The notes: generated by a model from the letters alone, not told the origin. Shown: positions 14,767 through 23,450, counted from the stretch's first letter. The stretch is 54,030 nucleotides of DNA from an uncultured Selenomonadales bacterium (GCA_900316935.1 ONEW01000013.1:1-54030); one strand, 5' to 3'. Made by a program: numbers and translations.

Positions 14767-16264
14767 ACCCAATCGCCCCCAACTTCTTCTTGATTTCGTC
14801 TTCCAATTCATGGGATTTTTTAAACATCTCGGACAGTTCGGAAGTCAGCCTTTTCATCTTGTCATCAAAAGGTTCTCCATCGTCTTCCTGTTCCTCAATT
14901 CCCACATAACGACCAGGAGTCAGAATATAATCTTGTTTGGCAATATCCTCTGTCGTGACTACTGCACAAAAGCCTTTTTCATCCTTGAGTGTTCCATTCT
15001 GGAAAGCAGAAAAAGTATCCGCCAGCTTTTGAATATCTTCCTCGGTAAAATCCCGGTGCTTTCGGTCTACCATATGCCCCATTTTACGGGCATCGATGAA
15101 CACCGTTTTCCCTTTTTGTCTTTTCCCTTTAGTGATGAACCACAAGGTAACCGGGATGGTAACACTGTAGAAAAGCTGCGTAGGCATGGCAATAATACCT
15201 TCGATCAAATCGGCATTAATAATATTTTTGCGAATCTCTCCTTCCCCGCTTGTCTGAGTAGAAAGAGCTCCGTTAGCAAGAACCAGCCCAATTTTTCCAT
15301 TTTCTGCCAGATGGTAGATCATATGTTGGATCCAGGCATAGTTAGCATTGCCCGCTGGCGGCTCTCCATAGTGCCACCGTTTATCTCCTTGTAATTTTTC
15401 TTGACCCCAAGGATGGTAGTTAAACGGAGGATTGGCAAGAATATAATCTGCTCGCATTGTCGGATGTAAATCATTGGTGAAAGTATCCGCATTATAGGGT
15501 CCCAAATCTGCATCAATGCCCCGAATGACCATATTCATCTTGGCCATTTTCCAGGTATCCGGGTTGGCCTCTTGCCCATAGACGGAAACAGCTCCCCGTC
15601 TATGACTGTGTGCTTCAATAAATTTTTCACTCTGCACGAACATCCCACCACTGCCACAACATGGATCATAGACACGGGAATTCTCAGTTGGTTTAAGAAT
15701 GGCAACCAGCGTTTTTACAATACTGGAAGGCGTATAGAATTCACCACCACCTACACCTTCTTTTTCTGCGAACTGAGCGATGCAATACTCGTAGGTACGG
15801 CCCAACAAATCCTCACTGGCCTGGACATCCGTCATATCGATATTGTTTGTGAAAATATCCACCACATCGCCCAAAACTTTTTTATCCAAATCAGGTGACG
15901 CGTAGTTTTTCGGCAATACATTTTTCAATTTACTATTCTTGGCTTCAATCGCCCGCATTGCATCATCAATCACTTTCCCGATTTCCGGCATATGGGCAGC
16001 TGTAGAAATTGTTTCCCAACGAGCCTCTTTGGGAACAAAAAAAACATTCTCCTCAGTATAGGCATCGGGATCATCTTCAAACCCATCCCCCTCTGCTAAT
16101 AGTGCTTTATACCTAGCCTCAAAAGCTGCAGAGATATAACGCAAAAAAATCAGACCTATTATCACCTTTCTATATTCTGCCGCCGGGATATGCCCCCAAA
16201 GAACGCAAGCAGCATTCCAAATTTGTTTTTCAAAGCCAATGTTTGCTTTTGTTTTTTCTGCCAT
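14756..16264 (-). CDS. hsdM: Type I restriction-modification methyltransferase subunit
   Basis: N6-adenine methyltransferase of the HsdRMS complex, 502 residues, full length. The N-terminal helical domain (FEKQIWNAACVLWG) leads into the catalytic domain with the AdoMet-binding motif DPCCGSGG at 200-207 and the catalytic NPPF at 278-281. The end is a helical region for contact with HsdS. It starts at ATG 16264 behind AAAGGAG and overlaps the start of the hsdS N-half. It lies about 4.2 kb upstream of hsdR, separated by the switching region, and has its own promoter. Confidence 0.96.
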   Translation of the reverse strand: MAEKTKANIGFEKQIWNAACVLWGHIPAAEYRKVIIGLIFLRYISAAFEARYKALLAEGDGFEDDPDAYTEENVFFVPKEARWETISTAAHMPEIGKVIDDAMRAIEAKNSKLKNVLPKNYASPDLDKKVLGDVVDIFTNNIDMTDVQASEDLLGRTYEYCIAQFAEKEGVGGGEFYTPSSIVKTLVAILKPTENSRVYDPCCGSGGMFVQSEKFIEAHSHRRGAVSVYGQEANPDTWKMAKMNMVIRGIDADLGPYNADTFTNDLHPTMRADYILANPPFNYHPWGQEKLQGDKRWHYGEPPAGNANYAWIQHMIYHLAENGKIGLVLANGALSTQTSGEGEIRKNIINADLIEGIIAMPTQLFYSVTIPVTLWFITKGKRQKGKTVFIDARKMGHMVDRKHRDFTEEDIQKLADTFSAFQNGTLKDEKGFCAVVTTEDIAKQDYILTPGRYVGIEEQEDDGEPFDDKMKRLTSELSEMFKKSHELEDEIKKKLGAIGYEI

Positions 16265-16304
16265 TTTTCCGGCTCCTTTAGATGATTATGATAGTTTCAT
16301 TATA

Positions 16305-16313
16305 GCATAACCC
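16305..16313 (-). promoter_or_regulatory. Extended -10 promoter of hsdM
   Basis: Minus-strand TGCTATAAT, an extended -10 element, lies about 40 bases upstream of the hsdM start. No good -35 is present; the bases upstream are the hairpin at 16318-16349. Confidence 0.6.
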
Positions 16314-16316
16314 GCA

Positions 16317-16350
16317 ACAAAAAGGGCGCCGGCTGTAGGCCGGCGCCAAG
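16317..16350 (-). terminator. Perfect hairpin at the right end of the island
   Basis: GGCGCCGGC and GCCGGCGCC form a perfect 9-bp stem around TGTAG, followed on the minus strand by TTTTTGTTG. A near-identical, partly decayed copy is at 5727-5756, just past the hsdR remnant. It would shield hsdM from upstream transcription. Confidence 0.7.
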
Positions 16351-16460
16351 GGCAGAAAGGAAACTACCATGACTACTGTGGTGAACACCAACAACACCAT
16401 GGTCATTGTACCAAACTCGATAGACAGATTCCGTGTCGTCCTGAAAAAATTTTTAAAGCG

Positions 16461-16503
16461 GCACAAAAAAATTCCCGTGTGGCGGAACCACACGGGAATT
16501 GTG
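16461..16503 (-). terminator. Terminator of tRNA-Ala
   Basis: AATTCCCGTGTGG and CCACACGGGAATT form a 13-bp stem with a short loop, followed on the minus strand by a run of seven T. It lies 8 bases beyond the tRNA 3' end. Confidence 0.85.
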
Positions 16504-16510
16504 TTATCGA

Positions 16511-16586
<76 letters not shown>

Positions 16587-16620
16587 GGTTCAGTTGTATG
16601 TCGCTCTTCACGACATGTCT

Positions 16621-16649
16621 ATTGTACAGAAAAAAGTCGATTCCGTCAA
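16621..16649 (-). promoter_or_regulatory. Promoter of tRNA-Ala
   Basis: TTGACG (16644-16649), 17-base spacer, TACAAT (16621-16626) on the minus strand, about 35 bases upstream of the tRNA. Confidence 0.8.
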
Positions 16650-16658
16650 CAGGAAATT

Positions 16659-17444
16659 TCATTTTATTTTGTCGACCTGTTCCAGACGGTCCAGATAGGC
16701 CTGCAGGCGGGCCAGTTCCTTAGGGTCCGTGACGGGGCGGTCCGTGTAGTAGTATTCCGGTTCGACTTTGGGCAGCTGCTCCAGCAGGCCCTTCTCTTCC
16801 AGGGTACTGGCCAGGCGGCTGAGCACGATGTCGCAGGCGTCGGTCATGTGCACGTTGGCGGGCAGGATTTCGCGCAGGGTGTCCTTAAAGTAGTTGAAAT
16901 GCGTGCAGCCCAGCACCAGGGTGCTGTATTGGCTGAAGTCGTACGGAGCAAACTGCTTTTCGATGTAGGCTTTCACTTCGGGGCCGTTGAAGTTCATGGC
17001 TTCGGCGAATTCCACCAGTTTCGGCATGGGCAGCGTGTCCACGAGGCCCTTCTTGTCAACGCGGGCAATCTGGTCCTGCAGCATCTTCCCTTTGCATGTG
17101 ATGTTCGTGGCGATGACGAGCACCCGGTGGTCCGGATCCCGATCCAGGGCTTTGGCGACAGCCGGTTCCATGCCGAAGATCGGCAGGCTGTAGCGGCGGT
17201 GCAGCTCCTCAATGCCCACGCTCGTCGCCGTGTTGCAGGCAATGACGATGGCTTTGACGTTCTTCTTCACCAGGAAATCCGCAATGTCCAGCACATAGCC
17301 CAGCACTTCTTCCCGCGGTTTCACGCCGTACGGCACGTGATCCTCGTCGGCCAGGAAAACGAACTGTTCCCCCGGCAGCAGCTTCATGGCCTGGTGGAGC
17401 ACCGTCAGGCCGCCGATGCCGGAATCAAAAAAGGCAATCCTCAT
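16659..17444 (-). CDS. murI: Glutamate racemase
   Basis: Cofactor-independent racemase that makes D-glutamate for peptidoglycan. The 261-residue protein starts MRIAFFDSGIGGLTVL, with the acid-base Cys70 in IACNTAT and Cys180 in LGCTHF, and conserved Asp7-Ser8. ATG 17444 has AAAGGAGGGACGGAT upstream; a 15-codon longer frame lacks a site and is not typical of the family. It is monocistronic with its own promoter. Confidence 0.94.
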   Translation of the reverse strand: MRIAFFDSGIGGLTVLHQAMKLLPGEQFVFLADEDHVPYGVKPREEVLGYVLDIADFLVKKNVKAIVIACNTATSVGIEELHRRYSLPIFGMEPAVAKALDRDPDHRVLVIATNITCKGKMLQDQIARVDKKGLVDTLPMPKLVEFAEAMNFNGPEVKAYIEKQFAPYDFSQYSTLVLGCTHFNYFKDTLREILPANVHMTDACDIVLSRLASTLEEKGLLEQLPKVEPEYYYTDRPVTDPKELARLQAYLDRLEQVDKIK

Positions 17445-17492
17445 ATCCGTCCCTCCTTTGCAACCGTTCCAGAGACTTTCCTTTACCAATTA

Positions 17493-17521
17493 ATTATACC
17501 TTTTTTGCGGCGGGGTGACAA
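17493..17521 (-). promoter_or_regulatory. Promoter of murI
   Basis: TTGTCA (17516-17521), 17-base spacer, TATAAT (17493-17498) on the minus strand. Confidence 0.75.
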
Positions 17522-17540
17522 GGCGGGGGCGGCGGACAGC

Positions 17541-17570
17541 AAAAAGGCCCGGCGGACTTTCCGCCGGACC
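17541..17570 (-). terminator. Terminator of csoR-copA
   Basis: GGTCCGGCGG and CCGCCGGGCC form a strong stem around a short loop, followed on the minus strand by TTTTTG, 15 bases after the copA stop codon. Confidence 0.88.
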
Positions 17571-17585
17571 TCTTCCCTGCATCTT

Positions 17586-17789
17586 TTATTTCACCAGTTC
17601 GTAACCGGCGTCGGCAATGACCTTGGCGAATTCGTCCATGGGGATATCGCGGTCTTCCTGCACGGTCGCCGTCTTCTTTTCCAGGCTCACGTCGACCCCG
17701 GTGACACCGGCCATCCTGGCCAGGGCGTCCTGCACGTGTTTCTGGCAATGGGCGCACATCATACCTTCTACTCTCAACACTTTTTCCAT
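17586..17789 (-). CDS. copZ: Possible free CopZ copper chaperone from an internal start in copA
   Basis: The last 67 codons of copA start with an in-frame ATG at 17789, preceded by AAAGGAG at 8 bases, a better ribosome binding site than that of copA itself. The product, MEKVLRVEGMMCAHCQKHV onward, has the exact size and CxxC motif of a CopZ chaperone. Either copZ was once a separate gene that fused with copA by loss of a stop codon, or both the fused pump and a free chaperone are made. Seen: the site and domain. Inferred: its use. Confidence 0.5.
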   Translation of the reverse strand: MEKVLRVEGMMCAHCQKHVQDALARMAGVTGVDVSLEKKTATVQEDRDIPMDEFAKVIADAGYELVK

Positions 17790-20276
17790 AACGTTTGCTC
17801 CTTTCGTATCAGCAACTGTATTTTCAACCGGCCGGGCAGCCGCTGCCGCCCCGTGCCGTTCGGAAACGATATGGCCGATCTGCACCGCCGCCGCGGTTTC
17901 TCCGGTGGACGATGTCCCTTTGTCGCTGGGCCGGAACCCTTTCAGCCGCAGGGCGTTGGTGACGACCGTGACAGAGCTCAGGCTCATGGCCAGGGCGCCG
18001 AACATGGGGTTCAGGTGGATGCCCCAGGGCATGAGGGCGCCTGCCGCGACGGGGATGCAGATGACATTGTAGAAGAAGGCCCAGAACAAGCCTTCCTTGA
18101 TTTTGCGGATGACCGCCTTGGACAGGCGGACGGCGTCGACGGCATCCATGAGGTCGCTCTTCATGAGGACGATGTCCGCACTGTCGATGGCCACATCCGT
18201 GCCGGCCCCGATGGCGATGCCCACGTCGGCCCGGGCCAGGGCCGGCGCATCGTTGATGCCGTCCCCCACCATGGCGACCTTGTGGCCTTCGGCCTGCAGC
18301 CGGGCCACGACCTTTTCCTTGCCGTCCGGCAGGACGCCTGCGATGACTTCGGGAATGTCCATGCGCCGGCGGATGGCTTCGGCCGTACGCTGGTTGTCGC
18401 CGGTCAGCATGATGACGCGGATGCCCATCTTCGCGAAATCGGCAATGGCCTTGCGGCTCGTCGGTTTTTCCACGTCGGCCGCTGCCACCAGGCCCAGCAG
18501 CCCGCGGTCCTTTGCGAACAGGAGCGGCGTCTTGCCTCCATCGGCCAGGCGGTTCAGGACCTCTTCATAGGCAGTAGTGTCCACGCCGGCATCTTCCATG
18601 AGTCTGACGTTGCCGCCGTAATAGGTGCTGCCGCCGAGCTGTGCCTTGACGCCCTTGCCGAAAACCGTCTCAAACTGTTCCATGGCCGGGGCCTGCACGC
18701 CTTTTTCCCTGGCGTAGGCCAGGACCGCGCCGGCCAGGGGATGGCTGCTGCCCTGCTCCAGGCCGGCCGCTGCCGTCCACAGTGCCTGCCAGGCCGGGCT
18801 GCCTTCGCCGCCCCCGCCGGCCAGGATCATGTCGGTCACGCGGGGCCTGCCTTCCGTAATGGTCCCCGTCTTGTCCAGCACCACCGTATCGATGTGATGC
18901 GCCGTTTCCAGGGCTTCGCCCGATTTGATCAGGATGCCGTTTTCCGCGCCTTTGCCCGTGCCGACCATGATGGCCACCGGCGTAGCCAGTCCCAGGGCGC
19001 AGGGGCAGCTGATGACGAGCACGCTGATGCCCGTCGAGAAGGCGAATTCAAAGCCGGCCCCCGTCAGGAGCCAGAAGACGGTCACCGCCAGGGCGATGAG
19101 CATGACCACCGGCACAAAGACGCCGGCAATCTTGTCCGCCGTGTGCGCGATGGGCGCCTTGCTCGACGACGCCTCGTCCACCAGGCGGATGATCTGGCTG
19201 ATGGTGCTGTCCGCACCGACGCGCTGCGCCGTGAAGCGGATGAAGCCCGTCTTGTTCAGCGTGGCGCTGATGACCTTGTCCCCTGCCTGCTTCTCCACGG
19301 GGATGCTCTCGCCCGTGATGGCCGCCTCGTCGATGCTCGTCGTGCCGCTCGTGATGATGCCGTCCGCCGGGATGCTCTCGCCGGGACGGACGACGACTTC
19401 ATCCCCCGGCACCAGTTCCTCCGCGCGGATCTTGACTTCTTCCCCGTCACGGAGGACCGTCGCCTGCTTCGGCGCCAGATCCATCAGTTTTTCAATGGCC
19501 GACGATGTGCGGCCCTTCGACCGCGCCTCCAGCCATTTGCCGAAGGTGATGAGCGTCGTGATCATGCCCGCCGACTCGAAATAGAGGTTCGTGCGGTACA
19601 TTTCCACGAGGGCCGCGTCCCCGTGGCCCAGGCCCCAGCCGATGCGGTAGATGGCGAAGATGCCGTAGACCAGTGCGGCGCCGGAGCCCACCGCCACCAG
19701 CGTGTCCATGTTCGGGCCGCCCAGGAAGAGGCTCTTGAACCCGCTCGTGAAGAAATGCTTGTTGACGAGCAGGATCGGGAATACGAGGAGCAGTTCCGTA
19801 AAGGCCAGCATCAATGCGTTTTCCGGTCCGTAAAAGGAACGGGCCAGGATGTCCGGGACTTCCACGCCCGCCATCCGGCAGAACATGGGCGTCATGGACA
19901 GGATCATGGTCGGGATCAGGAAGACCAGGGACCACGCCAGCCGGTGCCGCAGCTGCGCGATGGCGTCGCGCGCCGCCTGGACCGCCGGGCTCACGCCGGG
20001 CGTTCCGCCCGCCGCACCGGCCGCAGATCCGCTGCCGGCCGGCCGGGCCGCTGCCCCGAATCCTTCGAGGCGGCTGGCGCCGTAGCCGGCGTCTTCGACA
20101 GCCTTCACAATCTGCTGTTCCGACAACCTGTCTTCATCATATTCGACCTGCATGGAATTCGTCAGCAGGTTCACACTCGCCTTCCGCATGCCGCCGAGCT
20201 TGCTCACCGCTTTTTCCACGCGGCTCGAGCAGGCACTGCACGACATGCCCGTTACAACGTATTTCTCTTTCTTCAT
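17586..20276 (-). CDS. copA: Copper-exporting P1B-type ATPase with C-terminal CopZ-like domain
   Basis: Pumps Cu(I) out of the cytoplasm using ATP. From ATG 20276 the protein has 896 residues. An N-terminal heavy-metal domain has GMSCSAC (Cys13, Cys16). The pump core shows TGES at 321-324, the membrane metal site CPC at 424-426, the phosphorylation motif DKTGT at 468-472, the nucleotide-binding HP (SSHPLAG) and the hinge GDGINDAPAL. A linker rich in Ala and Thr follows, then a second heavy-metal domain at 830-896 with GMMCAHC. A metal domain at both ends is unusual. A longer TTG start at 20330 is possible. It lies 61 bases after csoR and shares its promoter. Confidence 0.93.
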   Translation of the reverse strand: MKKEKYVVTGMSCSACSSRVEKAVSKLGGMRKASVNLLTNSMQVEYDEDRLSEQQIVKAVEDAGYGASRLEGFGAAARPAGSGSAAGAAGGTPGVSPAVQAARDAIAQLRHRLAWSLVFLIPTMILSMTPMFCRMAGVEVPDILARSFYGPENALMLAFTELLLVFPILLVNKHFFTSGFKSLFLGGPNMDTLVAVGSGAALVYGIFAIYRIGWGLGHGDAALVEMYRTNLYFESAGMITTLITFGKWLEARSKGRTSSAIEKLMDLAPKQATVLRDGEEVKIRAEELVPGDEVVVRPGESIPADGIITSGTTSIDEAAITGESIPVEKQAGDKVISATLNKTGFIRFTAQRVGADSTISQIIRLVDEASSSKAPIAHTADKIAGVFVPVVMLIALAVTVFWLLTGAGFEFAFSTGISVLVISCPCALGLATPVAIMVGTGKGAENGILIKSGEALETAHHIDTVVLDKTGTITEGRPRVTDMILAGGGGEGSPAWQALWTAAAGLEQGSSHPLAGAVLAYAREKGVQAPAMEQFETVFGKGVKAQLGGSTYYGGNVRLMEDAGVDTTAYEEVLNRLADGGKTPLLFAKDRGLLGLVAAADVEKPTSRKAIADFAKMGIRVIMLTGDNQRTAEAIRRRMDIPEVIAGVLPDGKEKVVARLQAEGHKVAMVGDGINDAPALARADVGIAIGAGTDVAIDSADIVLMKSDLMDAVDAVRLSKAVIRKIKEGLFWAFFYNVICIPVAAGALMPWGIHLNPMFGALAMSLSSVTVVTNALRLKGFRPSDKGTSSTGETAAAVQIGHIVSERHGAAAAARPVENTVADTKGANVMEKVLRVEGMMCAHCQKHVQDALARMAGVTGVDVSLEKKTATVQEDRDIPMDEFAKVIADAGYELVK

Positions 20277-20337
20277 GGTTCCCTGACTTTCTTGAATACT
20301 TAAAAGGGCACTTGCCAGACCGCTTCCCAAGCCGGCC

Positions 20338-20715
20338 TTACTTGACGAGCTTCTGCAGCGTCGTCACCAGTTCATCGACGGCCTCTTCGCGGCCGTCGCG
20401 CACATCGTCGACGACACAGGTGCGGATGTGGTCGGCCAGCAGTTCTTTGTTGAACGCGGCCAGGGCGCTCTGGATGGCCGTCACCTGCGTCAAAATATCG
20501 ATGCAGTAGCGGTCGTCCTCGACCATCTTCTCAATGCCCCGCACCTGCCCTTCGATGCGTTTGAGGCGGGCCATCATCCGTTTGTATGTTTCGCCGTCTT
20601 TGTCACGGTGTTTATGTTTGAAGCAGTCCTGGCAGGAGCTTTTGCCGCTGCCGCCGCAATCCTGCATGCTGCAGGCCGTTTTGGCCGCTTTCGTTTCCTG
20701 CATTTCCTTCGTCAT
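20338..20715 (-). CDS. csoR: Copper-sensing repressor CsoR
   Basis: Four-helix-bundle repressor that leaves the operator when it binds Cu(I). The 125-residue protein has the complete ligand set Cys71 (RYCIDIL), His96 and Cys100 (HIRTC) and the ARLKRIEGQVRGI helix. An N-terminal extension of about 40 residues, not usual in the family, contains Cys15, Cys20, Cys28 and Cys31 and KHKHRDKD, and may bind additional metal. It starts behind GAGGTG and precedes copA in an operon controlled by two operator-like palindromes. Confidence 0.93.
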   Translation of the reverse strand: MTKEMQETKAAKTACSMQDCGGSGKSSCQDCFKHKHRDKDGETYKRMMARLKRIEGQVRGIEKMVEDDRYCIDILTQVTAIQSALAAFNKELLADHIRTCVVDDVRDGREEAVDELVTTLQKLVK

Positions 20716-20738
20716 GGCTATGCACCTCGCTCTGTCAA

Positions 20739-20755
20739 TATACCCCCGTGGGGTT
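20739..20755 (-). promoter_or_regulatory. CsoR operator-like site, downstream copy
   Basis: ATACCCCCGTGGGGTTT on the plus strand, a G-tract palindrome of the CsoR type, between promoter and csoR start. Confidence 0.65.
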
Positions 20756-20772
20756 TCCTTCCGGCAATTCGG

Positions 20773-20802
20773 ATTATACCCCTATGGGGTACTGGTTGTC
20801 AA
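20773..20802 (-). promoter_or_regulatory. csoR-copA promoter with CsoR operator in the spacer
   Basis: Minus-strand TTGACA (20797-20802), 18-base spacer, TATAAT (20773-20778). The spacer carries GTACCCCATAGGGGTA, a near-perfect palindrome matching the known GC-tract architecture of CsoR operators, so bound CsoR would block the polymerase. Confidence 0.85.
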
Positions 20803-20810
20803 GAGGGGGC

Positions 20811-20870
20811 TTCGGGAGCAAGGTGCGTCACACGTCCCATGTTCCTACAGTTCCGCACCTTGCTCCCGAA
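20811..20870. repeat. Perfect 17-bp inverted repeat in a non-coding gap
   Basis: TTCGGGAGCAAGGTGCG (20811-20827) and its exact reverse complement (20854-20870) flank 26 bases. There is no T tail, and no gene is attached. The stretch 20803-21105 otherwise holds only the terminator at 20997-21079 and no supported gene. Confidence 0.7.
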
Positions 20871-20996
20871 TCTTACCATGAGGGAAGGCAACCCATACAG
20901 GTGGTTGGGTTGGTGTTTTGCCGTCACGTATCAAAAACGGCTCTTCCCGTATTTTTAGGGGATGCCGGAGAGGGGGCTTTTCCGGCCCGTCTGCGC

Positions 20997-21079
20997 AAAA
21001 AAAAGAACCCGCGGCGGCAATTCCGGGGCACAGGGGAACGAAGTGACGCGTGCCGGAAAATTGTTGCCGCGGGTGTTTC
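20997..21079 (-). terminator. Long terminator of the histidine-pyrophosphatase operon
   Basis: ACCCGCGGCAACAATT and AATTGCCGCCGCGGGT (two mismatches) form a long imperfect stem with an inner CCGG stem, followed on the minus strand by eight T. Confidence 0.85.
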
Positions 21080-21105
21080 TTGTTTGTGTCGGGACCCCGG
21101 GGGCC

Positions 21106-22755
21106 TCAGTTGTTTTCCTGTTTGATGGCTTCGGTCAGCGGCGGGATGATCTGCTTTTTCCGGCTGAGGACGCCGGGCAGGAAATAGAAACCGCCCGGCT
21201 GGCGTTTGCCGAAGATGCGGTCGAGAAGGCTGTCGCGGTTGCCCGATTCCATGAGGTCGGTGCTTTCGCCGAGGACGTCGGTCAGCATGAGGAGGCACAT
21301 GCCGTAGCCTTCTTTGGCGCGGAAGGCGTCGAGGGCTTTCTGGAGGGCGGGCATTTTTTCGCGGGCCTGGGTGCGGTCCATGATGTTGATCTGGCTGACG
21401 GTGACGCGGAAGTCGCCGAAGTCGAATTCCTTGAAGTCGTTGCGGATGAGGGCGGCCGGGGACATGCGGTTGAGCACGCTGCCGGCGCGCAGTACGGCCA
21501 TGGCGAGGGCTTCAGGGTCGGCGAGGCCGGCGATCCGGGCGAGGCGGCCGGCGGCGGCCTGGTCGGCGGGGGTGGTCGTGGGAGACCGGAAGCAGAGGGT
21601 ATCCGACACGACGGCAGCGAAGAGGATTCCGGCGTATTCAGGCGGGATCTCGACGTTGAGGCTCTGGAACATGTTGGCCACGATGGTGGCGGTGGAGCCG
21701 ACGGGTTCCTGCCGGATATAGATGGGGGTGCCGGTGGTGAGGCCGCCGAGGCGGTGATGGTCGATGATTTCGAGGATCCGGGTCTCTTCGATGCCTTCAA
21801 CGGCCTGGGAACGTTCGTTGTGATCGACGAGGATGACCTGCTGGCGCTGGGGCTCGAGCATCATGCCGCGGTCGATGACGCCTTTGTAGCGTCCTTTCCG
21901 GAGGACGGGATAGCTGACGTATTTGGCGCTGACGATTTTCTGTCTGACATCCTGCAGAAGGTCGGTGGTGTTGAAGCATACGACGTTGCGGGACATGAGG
22001 AGCCGCACGGAGATGCTCTGGTTGATCATGCGCGCCGTGGTGTAGGTGTTGTACGGCGTGGTGATGATGAGGCTGCCGCCGGCTTCAGCGGCCGCTTTGA
22101 CGGCGGCGGACACAGGCGTGTTGCGCGTGAGGACGAGGCAGATACGGCCCGTTTCCAGCAGCTCGCGCTGGACATCTTCCCGGTCCCCCAGGATGACGAG
22201 GTCGCCGGGGGCGACATCGTCGGCGAGGGTGGCGGCCCGGGAGGCGCCGATCTTGATTTTGCCGTGGAAGAGGCCGGCGGCATCGCCGGTGACGAGGGTG
22301 CCTTCGAGGGTGCGGATGATGTCGGCGAAAGTGGTTTCGCCGTTTTCGAGTTCGCGGATGGAGTCGTCCTGGTAGTAGCGTTTGGCCAGGTCCCCGACGG
22401 TGATGATGCCGACGACGGCGTCCCCGCCGTCGACGACGGGCACGGATTTGAGGTGCGGGTTTTCGACGAAGAGGCGCCCCACGTTGCGCAGGGTTTCAGC
22501 AGGCGTGACGGTAGGCGCGTCGTAGAGGTCGATGTCCTCGAGGGTCGGGTAGAAATAGTTGATGAGCCGTGGTTCTTCGAAACCGAAGCGGCCGAGCACG
22601 TAGCGTGTCTCTTCGTTGAGTTTGCCGGCGCGGGCAGGCCGGGCGTTCATGCCGAGCTGCCGTTTGAGGTAGGCGTAGGCGATGGCGGAGCACACGGAGT
22701 CCGTGTCGGGGTTCCGGTGGCCGATGATCCAGACGGGTTTCTCTTTGTTTGACAT
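21106..22755 (-). CDS. ppaC: Family II manganese-dependent inorganic pyrophosphatase with CBS and DRTGG domains
   Basis: Hydrolyses pyrophosphate. The 549-residue protein has the DHH catalytic domain split by a regulatory insert: GHRNPDTDSVCSAIAYAYL at the N-terminus, then CBS repeats (about 65-125 and 250-300) around a DRTGG domain, then LVDHNE and IIDHHRLGG of the active site, and a C-terminal DHHA2 domain. CBS-type enzymes of this family are controlled by adenine nucleotides. It begins 21 bases after hisIE and shares the operon terminator, so it probably removes the PPi released by HisG and by the HisE reaction. Confidence 0.92.
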   Translation of the reverse strand: MSNKEKPVWIIGHRNPDTDSVCSAIAYAYLKRQLGMNARPARAGKLNEETRYVLGRFGFEEPRLINYFYPTLEDIDLYDAPTVTPAETLRNVGRLFVENPHLKSVPVVDGGDAVVGIITVGDLAKRYYQDDSIRELENGETTFADIIRTLEGTLVTGDAAGLFHGKIKIGASRAATLADDVAPGDLVILGDREDVQRELLETGRICLVLTRNTPVSAAVKAAAEAGGSLIITTPYNTYTTARMINQSISVRLLMSRNVVCFNTTDLLQDVRQKIVSAKYVSYPVLRKGRYKGVIDRGMMLEPQRQQVILVDHNERSQAVEGIEETRILEIIDHHRLGGLTTGTPIYIRQEPVGSTATIVANMFQSLNVEIPPEYAGILFAAVVSDTLCFRSPTTTPADQAAAGRLARIAGLADPEALAMAVLRAGSVLNRMSPAALIRNDFKEFDFGDFRVTVSQINIMDRTQAREKMPALQKALDAFRAKEGYGMCLLMLTDVLGESTDLMESGNRDSLLDRIFGKRQPGGFYFLPGVLSRKKQIIPPLTEAIKQENN

Positions 22756-22776
22756 TCTCTTTTCCTCGGCGGCCTT

Positions 22777-23445
22777 TCAGTATTTGCTGTTATTCTCTTT
22801 TTGGCGGCGGCCGCTCAGCTCTTCGAGCAGTTCCGCCGGCGTGATGCCGTGCCAGGCCAGGAGGACCATGCAGTGGTACCACAGATCGCTCATTTCATAG
22901 ATGACTTCGTGTTTGCTGTTGTTCTTGGAGGCGATGATGGTCTCGGCGGCCTCTTCGCCGACTTTCTTGAGGATCTTGTCCTGCCCGCTGTTGAAGAGGT
23001 ACCTGGTATAGGACTTTTCGCCGCCATGGGCGCGCTTGTAGAGGATGACACGGTAGAGTTCGGCGAGCACGCCGTAAATGCCCTCGTTTTCGGGGACGGG
23101 CAGGTTTTTGCCTTCCCCTTCGTTCCACAGCGGGGTGAAGAAGCAGGAGCGGTGGCCTGTATGGCAGGCGGCACCGGTCTGGTCGACTTTGACAAGGAGG
23201 GTGTCGCCGTCGCAGTCACAGGTGATGGAGGCGACTTTCTGGACATGGCCGCTGGTGGCCCCTTTGTTCCACAGTTCCTGGCGGCTGCGGCTCCAGAACC
23301 AGGTGTAGCCCGTTTCCACGGTCTTGGCCAGGGATTCGCCGTTCATATAGGCGAGCATGAGGACTTCGTCGCTGTACACGTCCTGCACGATGGCCGGAAT
23401 CAGGCCGTGGGCATCGAATTTCAGGTTGGAAACGTCTAATTTCAT
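22777..23445 (-). CDS. hisIE: Bifunctional phosphoribosyl-AMP cyclohydrolase / phosphoribosyl-ATP pyrophosphohydrolase
   Basis: Performs steps 2 and 3 of histidine synthesis. The N-terminal HisI half (residues 1-115) has MLAYMN, WSRSR and the metal-binding CDCDGD and [13 protein letters not shown] sites. The C-terminal HisE half (about 125-222) has the MazG-like helices [15 protein letters not shown] and [13 protein letters not shown]. The 222-residue length is usual for the fusion. It follows hisF by 5 bases. Confidence 0.95.
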   Translation of the reverse strand: MKLDVSNLKFDAHGLIPAIVQDVYSDEVLMLAYMNGESLAKTVETGYTWFWSRSRQELWNKGATSGHVQKVASITCDCDGDTLLVKVDQTGAACHTGHRSCFFTPLWNEGEGKNLPVPENEGIYGVLAELYRVILYKRAHGGEKSYTRYLFNSGQDKILKKVGEEAAETIIASKNNSKHEVIYEMSDLWYHCMVLLAWHGITPAELLEELSGRRQKENNSKY

Positions 23446-23450
23446 TCTCT

